From Bacillota bacterium (GTDB lineage: Bacteria > Bacillota > SHA-98 > UBA4971), in NCBI GenBank assembly GCA_014360195.1, contig JACIXY010000001.1, positions 250,989 through 314,988 on the forward strand: DNA of 64,000 nucleotides, written 5' to 3'. The notes below the pieces were generated by a model. The model did not search any database, was not told where the DNA came from, and saw only the letters and a program-made list of their open reading frames with translations. This document shows, piece after piece, positions 9,387-17,666 of this stretch. Within the stretch, counting starts at the first letter, position 1. Each line of letters starts with the position of its first letter. The position numbers and the translations under genes are program-made.

Positions 9387-9736
9387 GCGTTGAGCTAAGC
9401 GTGGGTTCAGAGTTCAGTGCTATCTTTGCAGGGGCTCGCGGTGTCGCATATCGGAGAGGCGCGCCTGCGACCTCGCTCGTCGCGTTCAGCGCTTGAGGAG
9501 GCTCGCCGAATCGCGCGCACCCATCGTGCGGGCACCAGCGACCCCGCAGCTTCTGCCACGCCGGCACAGATTTGTGAAGCGACACTTGGACCTGGAGCGG
9601 ATGCAGCGGCCAGGCTGCCCGGGACGACAGGCACCGGGAGGAGTTCGCAGTGAGGCGGGTACCCGGGCCGGTCGCTCTCGGGCATGTTTTGGTGTGCTCG
9701 CATGTTCGTGGATCGAGGGAGGATGTGAGTATAGGG
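9387..9736 (+). other. Gene-free leader upstream of mtnA
   Basis: No convincing gene or known riboswitch was found in this 350-base stretch. It contains a well-spaced GGGAGGAG-GTG signal at 9639-9652 in frame with mtnA. That could start a longer MtnA or a short leader peptide, but the extra 29 residues do not resemble the family. Confidence 0.4.
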
Positions 9737-10843
9737 ATGTTGAGGCCTATTGTGTGGAGCGGGACAACCCTCGAACTCCTCGACCAGACCCGGCTGCCGT
9801 TGGAGAAGAGGTATATCAGGTGCGTAAGCTATCGGGATGTGAGAGACGCAATCCGCACGATGAAGGTCCGAGGGGCGCCAGCCATCGGGGTGAGCGCCGG
9901 GTACGGCATGGTCCTGGCGTCCCGTGAGCTCGGGGCGGATGACCGCGACGCATACATCGAACGACTGAAGGCCGCGTCCCGGGATCTCGCGGACGCAAGG
10001 CCGACCGCCGTGAACCTCGCGTGGGCGGTGGAGAAGATGCTCGGTGTTGCCTTGGGGTGTTCGGACTGGCGGAAGATCCCTGAGGCCATGGAAGCGGCCG
10101 CCCGCGCCATGGAGGCGGAAGACGTGGAGGCGAACCGGCGGATCGGGCAGAACGGCGCAAGCCTCCTTGGGGATCCGGCGACGGTGTTGACGCATTGCAA
10201 CGCTGGAGCCCTCGCGACGGCTGGGTACGGCACTGCGCTGGGCGTGGTCCGGGCAGCGGTGGAGCAGGGGAAGCGCGTGCACGTTTTCGCCGACGAGACC
10301 CGCCCGTATCTCCAGGGCGCGAGGCTTACCGCGTTTGAGCTCCTGGAGGACGGCATTCCGGTGACGCTCATCACCGACAATATGGCCGGTTACGTGATGA
10401 GCCTCGGCAAGGTCGACTGCGTCATCGTTGGGGCCGACAGGATCGCAGCCAACGGCGACGTGGCGAACAAAATAGGCACCTACAGCTTGGCGGTGCTCGC
10501 GAAGGAGAACGGCATTCCGTTTTACGTAGCGGCTCCCATGTCAACGCTTGACCTTGCGTGTCCGACCGGTCGCGACATCCCCATAGAGGAAAGGGATCCG
10601 AGCGAGGTCACGGAGATGTTCGGACACAGGATCGCCCCAAAAGGGGTTGGGGTATTCAACCCTGCGTTCGACGTCACCCCGGCGCGATATGTTTCGGGCA
10701 TCATCACGGATAGGGGAGTGGCTTATCCTCCGTTCGAGAAAAGCCTCAGGGATCTCGTGGAGGGTAGCGTCCCGGAGGCACGCAGCGCGTGCGGCGGGTC
10801 CCCGCAGGATCCAACACCCCCGGAGGATTCAACATACTCGTAG
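9737..10843 (+). CDS. mtnA: S-methyl-5-thioribose-1-phosphate isomerase family protein
   Basis: 368 residues from ATG 9737 (MLRPIVWSG, the usual family start). Motifs include VRGAPAIGVSAGYG, the catalytic cysteine region THCNAGALATAGYGTALG and the aspartate region VGADRIAANGDVANKIGTY. It converts methylthioribose-1-phosphate, or 5-deoxyribose-1-phosphate in the DHAP shunt, to the ribulose form. The next gene is a nucleoside phosphorylase that could supply the 1-phosphate. An upstream GTG at 9650 with an excellent ribosome site would add 29 atypical residues. The stop codon lies in the first unit of a 13-14 bp tandem repeat. Confidence 0.9.
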   Translation: MLRPIVWSGTTLELLDQTRLPLEKRYIRCVSYRDVRDAIRTMKVRGAPAIGVSAGYGMVLASRELGADDRDAYIERLKAASRDLADARPTAVNLAWAVEKMLGVALGCSDWRKIPEAMEAAARAMEAEDVEANRRIGQNGASLLGDPATVLTHCNAGALATAGYGTALGVVRAAVEQGKRVHVFADETRPYLQGARLTAFELLEDGIPVTLITDNMAGYVMSLGKVDCVIVGADRIAANGDVANKIGTYSLAVLAKENGIPFYVAAPMSTLDLACPTGRDIPIEERDPSEVTEMFGHRIAPKGVGVFNPAFDVTPARYVSGIITDRGVAYPPFEKSLRDLVEGSVPEARSACGGSPQDPTPPEDSTYS

Positions 10844-10893
10844 TACAGAGACGGTAGTACAGAGACGTAGGTACTGAGACGTAGTACAGAGAG
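10840..10893 (+). repeat. Four tandem 13-14 bp units
   Basis: GTAGTACAGAGAC occurs four times with small changes (starts near 10840, 10854, 10867 and 10881). The array spans the mtnA stop codon and runs up to the ribosome site of the next gene. It is probably replication slippage; copy number may vary between strains. Confidence 0.75.
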
Positions 10894-10907
10894 TAGGGTG
10901 GAGTGGG

Positions 10908-11651
10908 ATGGACGAAAGGAGAATGTTGCCTATATTGAAGATCTATCCCGGACAGATCTCTTCCTATGTGATCGTCTGCGGCGACCCTGGAAGGACTCAT
11001 GTCATCGCGCGTCACCTCGAGGACGCGCGCGAGGTCTCGTACAACCGCGAATATCGCGTGGTGAACGGCGTATACCGGGGCACGCCGGTGACAATCGCAT
11101 CCCACGGCGTTGGAGCGGCCGGGGCGTGCGTGTGTTTCGAGGAACTTATCAAGGCCGGCGCCAGGGTCCTCATCAGGGTCGGGACGGCCGGATCGCTCAG
11201 CCGCTCCATCGTGGATGGGGATCTCATCGTCGCCACGGGTGCCGTGCGGGAGGACGGGGTGACGGACCAGCTTGTCCCGCTGTCCTTTCCTGCCATCGCG
11301 GACGCCAAGGTGGTGGATGCCCTGTACGAGGCGGGTGTAGAGCACGGCGCCAGGCTGGCCAAGGGCGTGGTGCTCACGGTGGGGGCGTTCTATCCGGGCA
11401 TCCTGCCGCTCCCGAACGCAGAGATGAGCCGGGCTGGAGCCATAGGCGTCGAGATGGAGGTGTCGGCCCTCCTCATCGTGGCTGCGCTGCGCGGTGTACG
11501 CGCGGGCGCGATCCTCGCGGTAGACGGCATGGCCATTGAGTTCGAGGGCGATGCCTACAACCCCAACCGCGATGTGGTGGCAAAAGCCATCGAGCTCGAA
11601 GCCGAGATCGCCCTTGACGCCGTCGCGCGACTTGCGCGCGAAGAGGGATAG
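10908..11651 (+). CDS. Nucleoside phosphorylase (PNP/UDP family 1)
   Basis: 247 residues with the trimeric/hexameric phosphorylase fold. VCGDPGR is the phosphate-binding loop, VRVGTAGSL corresponds to the GTxGS signature, and IGVEMEVSALL is the ribose-binding Met-Glu region. It cleaves a nucleoside with phosphate to give a base and pentose-1-phosphate. Its place after mtnA suggests that the 1-phosphate is passed to the MtnA isomerase, as in methylthioadenosine or 5-deoxyadenosine salvage. The sequence alone does not separate MTA, purine and uridine specificity. Confidence 0.85.
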   Translation: MDERRMLPILKIYPGQISSYVIVCGDPGRTHVIARHLEDAREVSYNREYRVVNGVYRGTPVTIASHGVGAAGACVCFEELIKAGARVLIRVGTAGSLSRSIVDGDLIVATGAVREDGVTDQLVPLSFPAIADAKVVDALYEAGVEHGARLAKGVVLTVGAFYPGILPLPNAEMSRAGAIGVEMEVSALLIVAALRGVRAGAILAVDGMAIEFEGDAYNPNRDVVAKAIELEAEIALDAVARLAREEG

Positions 11652-11731
11652 AGAAGACGGGCAGAAGAAGGATGGATGGAGAAGAGAGACAGGCAGAGAA
11701 GGGCGGCAGAGAGAAGCGAGGTGAACGTCTT
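11652..11731 (+). other. Purine-rich GA tract between genes
   Basis: An 80-base stretch made almost only of G and A, with repeated GAGAAG, GGCAGAGA and GGATGGATGG words, joins the phosphorylase and dehydrogenase genes and ends in the ribosome site GAGGTGA. No reading frame or hairpin is apparent. Confidence 0.6.
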
Positions 11732-12703
11732 ATGCGTGCGGTTGTTTTCGACGGCAACCGGCTTCTTGTGCGGGACGACGTCCCCGCGCCCGTGAGGGGC
11801 GAGGGCGAAGCCCTTGTGCGGGTTCGGCTCGCCGGAATATGCAATACCGACCTCGAGATCACCCGAGGATACCTCGGGTATACCGGCATCCTCGGCCATG
11901 AGTTCGTCGGGACCGTGGAGGATGCGGACGACCCTGGTCTGCTCGGAAAGAGGGTCGTCGGCGAGATAAACGTACCTTGCTGGGAGTGCCCTATGTGCCG
12001 CATGGGTTATCCTCGCCACTGCGAGCGCATCCGCACCATGGGGATGCGGGCCTGGCCCGGCTGCTTCGCTGATTACACGGTGCTGCCCTGCGAAAACCTC
12101 CATCTGGTTCCGGGGTCGGTGAGCGACCAGGAGGCTGTCTTCACCGAGCCGCTCGCGGCGGCGGTGGAAGTGCTGGAGCAAGTCCACATTCGCCACTCCG
12201 ATAGTGTCGTGGTGCTCGGCGACGGAAAGCTTGGCCTTCTCGTGGCCCAGGTTGTCCACGCCTCGGGGCGCCCTGTGGTCCTCGTCGGACGACACCAGGA
12301 GAAACTGGACATCGCGCGAAAGGCCGGCGTCGAGACAGCGCTCTCCGGGTCCCCGGTCTTGCCGCCAAGGGCTGACGTGGTGGTGGAGTGCACCGGAAGC
12401 CCGTCGGGGCTGGCGGAAGCGGTGGCTCTTGTGCGCCCGCGCGGCACGATCGTTCTCAAGAGCACGTTTCACGGCGAGGCACCTCTGAACCTCTCGCCGG
12501 TGGTGGTCAATGAAGTGACGTGCGTCGGCTCCAGGTGCGGGCCGTTTCCACCTGCCATGCGGCTCCTGGAGGAACGGAAGATCGATACCGCGAGCCTCAT
12601 CAATGGCGTCTTCCCGGCGGCCCGTGCCATAGAGGCGTTCGAACAGGCAGGGAGGCGGGGAAGCCTCAAGGTCCTGCTGGATTTCGGCGGCGGCGCATCG
12701 TAG
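11732..12703 (+). CDS. Zinc-dependent MDR alcohol dehydrogenase
   Basis: 323 residues. It shows the catalytic zinc site GICNTDLE...GHEFVG, the structural zinc cysteines CWECPMCRMGYPRHC and the Rossmann segment VVVLGDGKLGLLVAQ. An NAD(P)H-dependent dehydrogenase is expected. ATG 11732 has GAGGTGA seven bases upstream; an upstream in-frame ATG at 11672 would translate the purine tract. If the mtnA neighbourhood runs a DHAP-type shunt, an alcohol dehydrogenase could reduce the released acetaldehyde, but no aldolase is in the window, so that role is speculative. Confidence 0.85.
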   Translation: MRAVVFDGNRLLVRDDVPAPVRGEGEALVRVRLAGICNTDLEITRGYLGYTGILGHEFVGTVEDADDPGLLGKRVVGEINVPCWECPMCRMGYPRHCERIRTMGMRAWPGCFADYTVLPCENLHLVPGSVSDQEAVFTEPLAAAVEVLEQVHIRHSDSVVVLGDGKLGLLVAQVVHASGRPVVLVGRHQEKLDIARKAGVETALSGSPVLPPRADVVVECTGSPSGLAEAVALVRPRGTIVLKSTFHGEAPLNLSPVVVNEVTCVGSRCGPFPPAMRLLEERKIDTASLINGVFPAARAIEAFEQAGRRGSLKVLLDFGGGAS

Positions 12704-12912
12704 CTTCATGCCCCGGCGATGCCAGACGCAGCCTCCAAGAAACCCACTGTCCGCGCAGTTCCCGGAAGACCCGAGTCGGCCGCGGATGCGTGACGTATGG
12801 AACGGGAAAAGGTTGACGAGTGACTCAGGACGCACGTCAGCTGTCGGCCCGATCGACGGCAATAATGGAAGGTCCATACGTAGCAGAGTGTCATTAGGAT
12901 GGTGAAGGCAGG

Positions 12913-14109
12913 ATGAGCAAGGAGGCAGATCGAAATCCCGGGTTCGATACTCAGGCGATCCACGCCGGGTGGGATGGGAAGCACGCGCTCGGTGCCCTGA
13001 ACCCGCCGATCTACCAGACGTCAACCTTCGTGTTCGACAGCGTCTCCCACGCCCAGAAGGTGTTCTCAGGGGAGTCTGCAGAGTACGTGTATACTCGCGG
13101 CAACAACCCAACCCTGCGGCTCTTCGAGCAGAAGATGGCCATCCTGGAGAAGGGGGAGAAGGCGGTGGCCTTCTCATCGGGGATGGCGGCGATCTCGTCC
13201 GTGCTGCTCTCTCTGCTCAAGGCCGGGGACGAGCTTTTGACCTCCCGGACGCTCTACGGCTCGACCTACCACGTGGCGACACAGCTCCTTCCGCGATACG
13301 GTATAAGGGCGAATTTCGCGGACCTTGCTCACCCCGGCGCGGTTCAAGCCGCACTGACCGATGCGACGAAAGTCGTATACCTTGAAACCCCCGCCAACCC
13401 AAGCCTCGAGCTTGTGGACATCGCCGCCACCGCCGAGGCGGCCCATCGCCGCGGAGCCATAGTTGTGGTGGACAACACCTTCGCGACGCCCTACTTCCAG
13501 AACCCGCTTGCCCTCGGTGCCGATGTGGTGGTGCACTCGTGCACCAAGTACATTGGCGGGCATGGCGATGCCCTGGGCGGGGTAGCGGTTGCGCGCGACC
13601 CTGACTACATCTTTCGGCTGCGCTTTGACTTCCTGTGCGACCTCGGCGGCGTGCTTTCGCCGTTCAACGCGTGGCTTCTCTTGCGGGGCCTCAAGACCCT
13701 GGGCGTTCGGATGGAGCGTCATGCCAGCAATGCGCTGGCCGTGGCGAGGTTTCTGGCGGGCCACCCGAAGGTCGAGCGCGTGCTGTATCCAGGCCTCGAC
13801 GAGTTCCCCCAGCGCGAGCTCGCCAGGCGCCAGATGCGGGGATACGGCGGCATTGTGTCGTTCGAGGTGAAGGGCGGCTATGACGCTGCGGTCCGCCTCA
13901 TAGACAGCCTGCAACTGTGCACCATCGCGGTGAGCCTGGGAGACGCGGAGACCCTCGTGGAACATCCGGCGTCCATGACGCACCGTGAGTATCCCAGGGA
14001 GAGGCTGGCCGAGTTCGGGTTCAGCGAGGCCCTCGTGCGCTTGTCGGTGGGGCTTGAGAATCCGGAGGACATCATCGCCGACTTCGACCAGGCGCTTCGG
14101 CGCATCTGA
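12913..14109 (+). CDS. Cys/Met metabolism PLP enzyme, methionine gamma-lyase-like
   Basis: 398 residues, fold-type I, trans-sulfuration family. Motifs are IHAGWDGKHALGALNPPIYQ, the phosphate-binding AFSSGMAAIS, VVDNTFATPYFQ and the Schiff-base lysine in HSCTKYIGGHGD. Methionine gamma-lyases carry a cysteine in the LYGCT loop; here it is LYGSTYH, so homocysteine desulfhydrase, cystathionine gamma-lyase or an O-acetylhomoserine enzyme remain possible. It lies beside the mtnA group, which fits sulfur amino acid salvage. It is probably transcribed separately, since 209 bases lie in between. Confidence 0.85.
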   Translation: MSKEADRNPGFDTQAIHAGWDGKHALGALNPPIYQTSTFVFDSVSHAQKVFSGESAEYVYTRGNNPTLRLFEQKMAILEKGEKAVAFSSGMAAISSVLLSLLKAGDELLTSRTLYGSTYHVATQLLPRYGIRANFADLAHPGAVQAALTDATKVVYLETPANPSLELVDIAATAEAAHRRGAIVVVDNTFATPYFQNPLALGADVVVHSCTKYIGGHGDALGGVAVARDPDYIFRLRFDFLCDLGGVLSPFNAWLLLRGLKTLGVRMERHASNALAVARFLAGHPKVERVLYPGLDEFPQRELARRQMRGYGGIVSFEVKGGYDAAVRLIDSLQLCTIAVSLGDAETLVEHPASMTHREYPRERLAEFGFSEALVRLSVGLENPEDIIADFDQALRRI

Positions 14110-14131
14110 CGGGGCTAACACTACTAATCCT

Positions 14132-15517
14132 TCATCCGGCGCACAGGAACCGCCCGGCCGAAGCCGCAAGGAAACACGCCACGCACGCCACCGCAAGCGG
14201 CAGGAGCGCCGCGACCGCGGTCCACCTGGCGCTTCGGGTTTCATGCCAGATGGTCCATAGAGTCGTGGCGCACGGGTAGTGGAGCAGGGAGAACAGGATG
14301 AGACACACGGCCGTGAGCGGAGTCCACCCGTTTGACACGAGCAACTCTCGAAGCGTCTCCAGCCCGCCGAGGTCCACCATGGCTCCGGCGCTGGAGTACT
14401 CCATCACGAGGATGGGGATGACTATCTCGTTTGCGGGCAGCCCGAGGAGGAACGCGGCCAGGACGTGACCGTCGAGCCCGATGAGCTGTCCGAAGGGCTC
14501 AAGGAAGCCTGCAACGTGGGCGAGGAGGCTCGCGCCGCGCACCATCGAGTTCCCGAGTATCCACGTGAGGGCTCCCGCGGGGACTGCCACCGTTGCTGCC
14601 CTCACGAGCACGAACAGGGCGCGGTCGAGAAAGGACCTCACGATCACCCTGATGACCTGCGGTTTTCTATATGGCGGGAGTTCGAGCACAAAGAACGACG
14701 GGATCCCGCGGAGAAGGCTGCGCGACAGGACCCATGACACGCCGAGCGTGACGGCAATGCCCAGGAGCACGGTGCCGAGGAGCGACAGAGCAGCGGCACT
14801 TTGCAGGCCAGCTCCGAAAAACATGGCGGCCATCGCTATGAGCGTGGGGAATCGCCCGTTACATGGGACGAAATTGTTGGTGAGGATGGCGATGAGCCTT
14901 TCTCTGGGCGAGTCGATTATCCGGCACGAGACCACCCCCGCTGCGTTGCACCCGAACCCCATGCACATTGTGAGGGCCTGCTTGCCGTGGGTGCCGGCTC
15001 GCTTGAAGAAAGCGTCGAGGTTGAAGGCCACCCTCGGCAGGTAGCCCAGGTCCTCAAGCAAGGCGAAACATGGGAAGAATATCGCCATCGGCGGCAGCAT
15101 CACCGACACGACCCACGCAAGACTCCTGTATGCCCCCATAACGACGACGCCTGTCAGCCAAGACGGGGCGCCGGCCCATGAGAACAGGTCCAGGAGCCGG
15201 TCCTGTCCCCAGAAAAGCGCGGCGCCGAGGAGCCTTGACGGAACGTTCGCGCCCGCCAGCGTTATCCAGAACACCACACCCAGCAGGGCGAGCATGATTG
15301 GGTACCCGAGCAGCCTGGACGTGAGGATGTCGTCGAGGCGTGTGTCCCAGTCGCGCGCGGGCCGAGTGGCGCGGCGCACCGTCTTCTGGCATATGGCCCC
15401 GGCGACCTCGTATATCCTGGTTACCATGAGGTCCCGGACGTCTCCAGGCATCTTCGATCCTGCCTCCCGGGCTGCCTCCACAAGATCGAGAAACTGCCAG
15501 CCGGCCATGCGGTTCAC
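14132..15517 (-). CDS. feoB: FeoB C-terminal transport domain (split FeoB)
   Basis: 461 residues with two gate (nucleoside-recognition type) membrane modules and no GTPase. Segments typical of FeoB are PPMAIFFPCFALLEDLGYLPR, MGFGCNAAG, NNFVPCNGRFPTL and GLPANEIVIPILVM, plus the C-terminal HYPCATTL. The GTG start overlaps the stop of the GTPase gene (GTGA at 15517-15514) and has GAGGAG upstream, so the two halves are made by coupled translation. It forms the iron(II) permease of the Feo system. A simple frameshift of one fused gene is possible, but the coupled start argues for a real split. Confidence 0.85.
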   Translation of the reverse strand: MNRMAGWQFLDLVEAAREAGSKMPGDVRDLMVTRIYEVAGAICQKTVRRATRPARDWDTRLDDILTSRLLGYPIMLALLGVVFWITLAGANVPSRLLGAALFWGQDRLLDLFSWAGAPSWLTGVVVMGAYRSLAWVVSVMLPPMAIFFPCFALLEDLGYLPRVAFNLDAFFKRAGTHGKQALTMCMGFGCNAAGVVSCRIIDSPRERLIAILTNNFVPCNGRFPTLIAMAAMFFGAGLQSAAALSLLGTVLLGIAVTLGVSWVLSRSLLRGIPSFFVLELPPYRKPQVIRVIVRSFLDRALFVLVRAATVAVPAGALTWILGNSMVRGASLLAHVAGFLEPFGQLIGLDGHVLAAFLLGLPANEIVIPILVMEYSSAGAMVDLGGLETLRELLVSNGWTPLTAVCLILFSLLHYPCATTLWTIWHETRSARWTAVAALLPLAVACVACFLAASAGRFLCAG

Positions 15518-16353
15518 GCCGGGATCCCGCTCCTCGCAGCCACGGAGCGTGCCGCGCTCCTGGGTCTCGTATCTTGCGACCACTGTCTATTCACCCTCTC
15601 GCTGATGGCTTCGATCAGGCCGGGGTCGCCATCTATGAGCCGTAGGGCCACCCAGCGGGGCGAGATCCCCGGAGCGACCTCGGCCATGACAGCGGAGAGG
15701 CGTGGTTCGATGTCGGCGACCAGCGCCTCCACCTCCGGGCTATACGTAACCCGGAGGGGCCTTGTGGCCAGCCGTCCGCTTGCAACACTGGCGATGGTGT
15801 CCATGAGCGCCGGAAGGCCGTGGCCGGTTCGCGCCACGGTAGGCACGACGGGAACTCCGAGCTCAGAGGAGAGACGGTCCACATCAACGGAGATCCCCTT
15901 GCGCCTCGCCTCGTCCATGAGGTTCAGGCACACCACGACCCTCGGCGTTATCTCCATGATTTGGAGGACGAGGTTGAGGTTGCGCTCAAGGCACGTCGCG
16001 TCGGTCACCACGACCGTCGCGTTGCCCCCGCCGAAGCAAATGAAGTCCCTCGCAACTTCCTCCTCCGGAGACGCGGCAAGGAGGGAGTACGTGCCAGGGA
16101 GATCGATAACACGGTAGGTCATCCCGCAGTGCGTATAGGTGCCCTCCGCCACGACCACGGTCTTGCCCGGCCAATTGCCGGTGTGCTGGCCAAGCCCGGT
16201 GAGGGCGTTGAAGACGGTGCTCTTGCCTGTGTTGGGGTTGCCCGCCAGGGCGACGGTACAGCACGTGGACGCAGGCGCGGGTCCTGGTCGGACGTGCCAG
16301 GGCATACGACCGCCGCGTGGTACGTGCAATGACGGATGGCGCATGGATCCCAC
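15514..16353 (-). CDS. feoB: FeoB N-terminal GTPase domain (split FeoB)
   Basis: About 279 residues. G-protein motifs are complete: G1 GNPNTGKST, G2 region GNWPGKTV, G3 DLPGTYS, G4 NLMD. A guanine-dissociation-inhibitor-like helical tail follows and ends at RSGIPA. It binds GTP and gates the permease encoded by the overlapping downstream gene. GTG 16353 was chosen because GGAGGTG lies six bases upstream; ATG at 16368 or 16346 are alternatives. The protein lacks any membrane segment, unlike normal FeoB of about 700 residues. Confidence 0.85.
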   Translation of the reverse strand: MGSMRHPSLHVPRGGRMPWHVRPGPAPASTCCTVALAGNPNTGKSTVFNALTGLGQHTGNWPGKTVVVAEGTYTHCGMTYRVIDLPGTYSLLAASPEEEVARDFICFGGGNATVVVTDATCLERNLNLVLQIMEITPRVVVCLNLMDEARRKGISVDVDRLSSELGVPVVPTVARTGHGLPALMDTIASVASGRLATRPLRVTYSPEVEALVADIEPRLSAVMAEVAPGISPRWVALRLIDGDPGLIEAISERVNRQWSQDTRPRSAARSVAARSGIPA

Positions 16354-16443
16354 AGGGTTCACCTCCATTACAGGTGCAGGCGCCGGGTGCGTAGCAGGTC
16401 GCCTGTCAGGGACCGGGGTTCGGGGTCGGCGCGCCGAGACGGG

Positions 16444-16815
16444 TCAGGGTGCGGCCGGACGGGTTGTGCGTGCACGGAACCACGGGCATCGGCGGAGCCA
16501 GGCGGAGGTTCGGGCACGATAGGCGGCTGCTTTCTCGACGGGGGCAGGCTCAGACGGGGGGAAGACCTCTACCATAACCTGGTTTGCTTCTCGCGTCCGC
16601 AGCGCGATGAGGGTTCCCTTCACATCATACGCCGTGGGATCGCCCGCAGGGCTCCGACGCGCCGGCCTTACGCACGCCCCTGGAACGAGACCTACGTCGA
16701 GGAGTCGCCTCCTGGAGAGGCCCGTGGCCAACAGGCTCGTGACGCGGCACGTGGAGCCGAGGGGGGCGTGCGAAAGCGGAACATGACCTTCATTGCTATT
16801 CCATGGGCCATTCAT
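16444..16815 (-). CDS. feoA: FeoA domain protein
   Basis: 123 residues. The SH3-like FeoA core begins at PLGSTCRVTSLLA and includes RRRLLDVGLVPGACVRPARR, GDPTAYDVKGTLIALRTRE and VMVEVFP; a basic tail of about 35 residues follows. FeoA is a small cytoplasmic partner of FeoB in ferrous iron uptake. The open frame continues far upstream through the riboswitch region, but ATG 16815 has GGAGGGGA about eleven bases before it and gives a normal-sized protein. It is first in a minus-strand feoA-feoB-feoB operon. Confidence 0.82.
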   Translation of the reverse strand: MNGPWNSNEGHVPLSHAPLGSTCRVTSLLATGLSRRRLLDVGLVPGACVRPARRSPAGDPTAYDVKGTLIALRTREANQVMVEVFPPSEPAPVEKAAAYRARTSAWLRRCPWFRARTTRPAAP

Positions 16816-16908
16816 GAGCCAGTTTCCCCTCCGCGCAGGTGGGGCCACCTCGTCTGCCTGGTTGCGCACCCGGGGGCAGGTGCCCGGGGCAGAACCGGAG
16901 GCAGCCAG

Positions 16909-16918
16909 TAGTATACTA
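16909..16918. promoter_or_regulatory. Palindromic TAGTATACTA, possible shared -10 region
   Basis: A 10-base palindrome in the divergent region between feoA (minus) and the cobalamin-controlled genes (plus). TATACT reads as a -10 element on both strands, but no good -35 was found on either. It may equally be an operator. Confidence 0.3.
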
Positions 16919-17001
16919 TGAAGTCTCGGGTAAGATCGGTGACCGGAGAGGGTGCCTGCGGTGTCGGGCGTGCCGTTTGCAAAGGAGAAGGCGAGGTGCT
17001 G

Positions 17002-17030
17002 TTGCCAGGCGAGCCAGCGAATGGTAGAAT
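17002..17030 (+). promoter_or_regulatory. Sigma-A-type promoter for the cobalamin operon
   Basis: TTGCCA (17002-17007) and TAGAAT (17025-17030) are separated by 17 bases. The predicted start of RNA is about 25 bases before the first helix of the riboswitch. Confidence 0.65.
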
Positions 17031-17063
17031 ACGTATGGACGCACAATTGTACAGCATTCGAAG

Positions 17064-17288
17064 CTGGCAGGTGCCCCGTCAGGGGAGAATAGGGAAGAGG
17101 CAGCAGGGCAAGCCCTGCAAGCCCGCGGTTCCCGCCACTGTACCCGGGGAGCAGCCTTGCACGGCCACTCCAGTCTGTGTCCCTGCGTTCGGCGGTGCGG
17201 CGATCTGGTCGTGCCTTGGATGGAGGGGCGCTGGGGGAAGGCGCGAGGCGTGTGCGAGGATCCGGAAGCCAGGAGACCTGCCTGCCAG
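17064..17288 (+). promoter_or_regulatory. Cobalamin (AdoCbl-type) riboswitch
   Basis: The outer helix pairs CTGGCAGG (17064-17071) with CCTGCCAG (17281-17288). Inside are GAATAGGGAA, the highly conserved GCCACTG (17134-17140) and the terminal box AGCCAGGAGACCTGCC. This is the class that binds a coenzyme B12 derivative and represses uptake genes when ligand is present. It precedes btuF, btuC, btuD and cobO, which is the expected regulon. Confidence 0.93.
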
Positions 17289-17344
17289 TATAACCTTGCG
17301 CCTTCGGTGAAAGGGAGTGGCAGGTTGTTTTCTTGCGAGCAACA

Positions 17345-17367
17345 GGCCCCGGCCGAAGGCCGGGGCC
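17345..17367 (+). terminator. Perfect GC hairpin downstream of the riboswitch
   Basis: GGCCCCGGCC, loop GAA, GGCCGGGGCC: a ten-pair perfect stem 57 bases after the aptamer. It probably belongs to the expression platform (terminator or transcriptional pause), although no U-run follows. The remaining bases up to btuF at 17667 hold no gene I can support, so the leader is unusually long (about 380 bases after the aptamer). Confidence 0.5.
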
Positions 17368-17666
17368 GTGGCGTGCTGACATGCGGCATTCGGCAGGGTC
17401 GCGGGCTCGGCCTGTGCGACGACGGGGCTCAGCGTGCGACCATCTTGTCCCAGCCAGGATGCACTCGTCCTGCTGGACCGGCGGGGCGAGGCACCGCCCG
17501 ATGCCAGTGCGTCTGCCGATGCCTCTCCGACACCCCGCGTCATGCAGAGTGTGCCGGGAGCCGGTGGCTTTCGAGGAGATGCCGCGATCCGACGGTGGCC
17601 CATGGGACAAGATGACTTCGCCGCACCCAGCGTGTCTAATCGTACGAAAGGAGGCCTCGAAGCATT

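Noticed and set aside
16816-17610. Upstream extension of the feoA frame across the riboswitch region
   Set aside because: FeoA homology begins after 16815, a good ribosome site precedes that ATG, and the extension overlaps a clear cobalamin riboswitch on the other strand.
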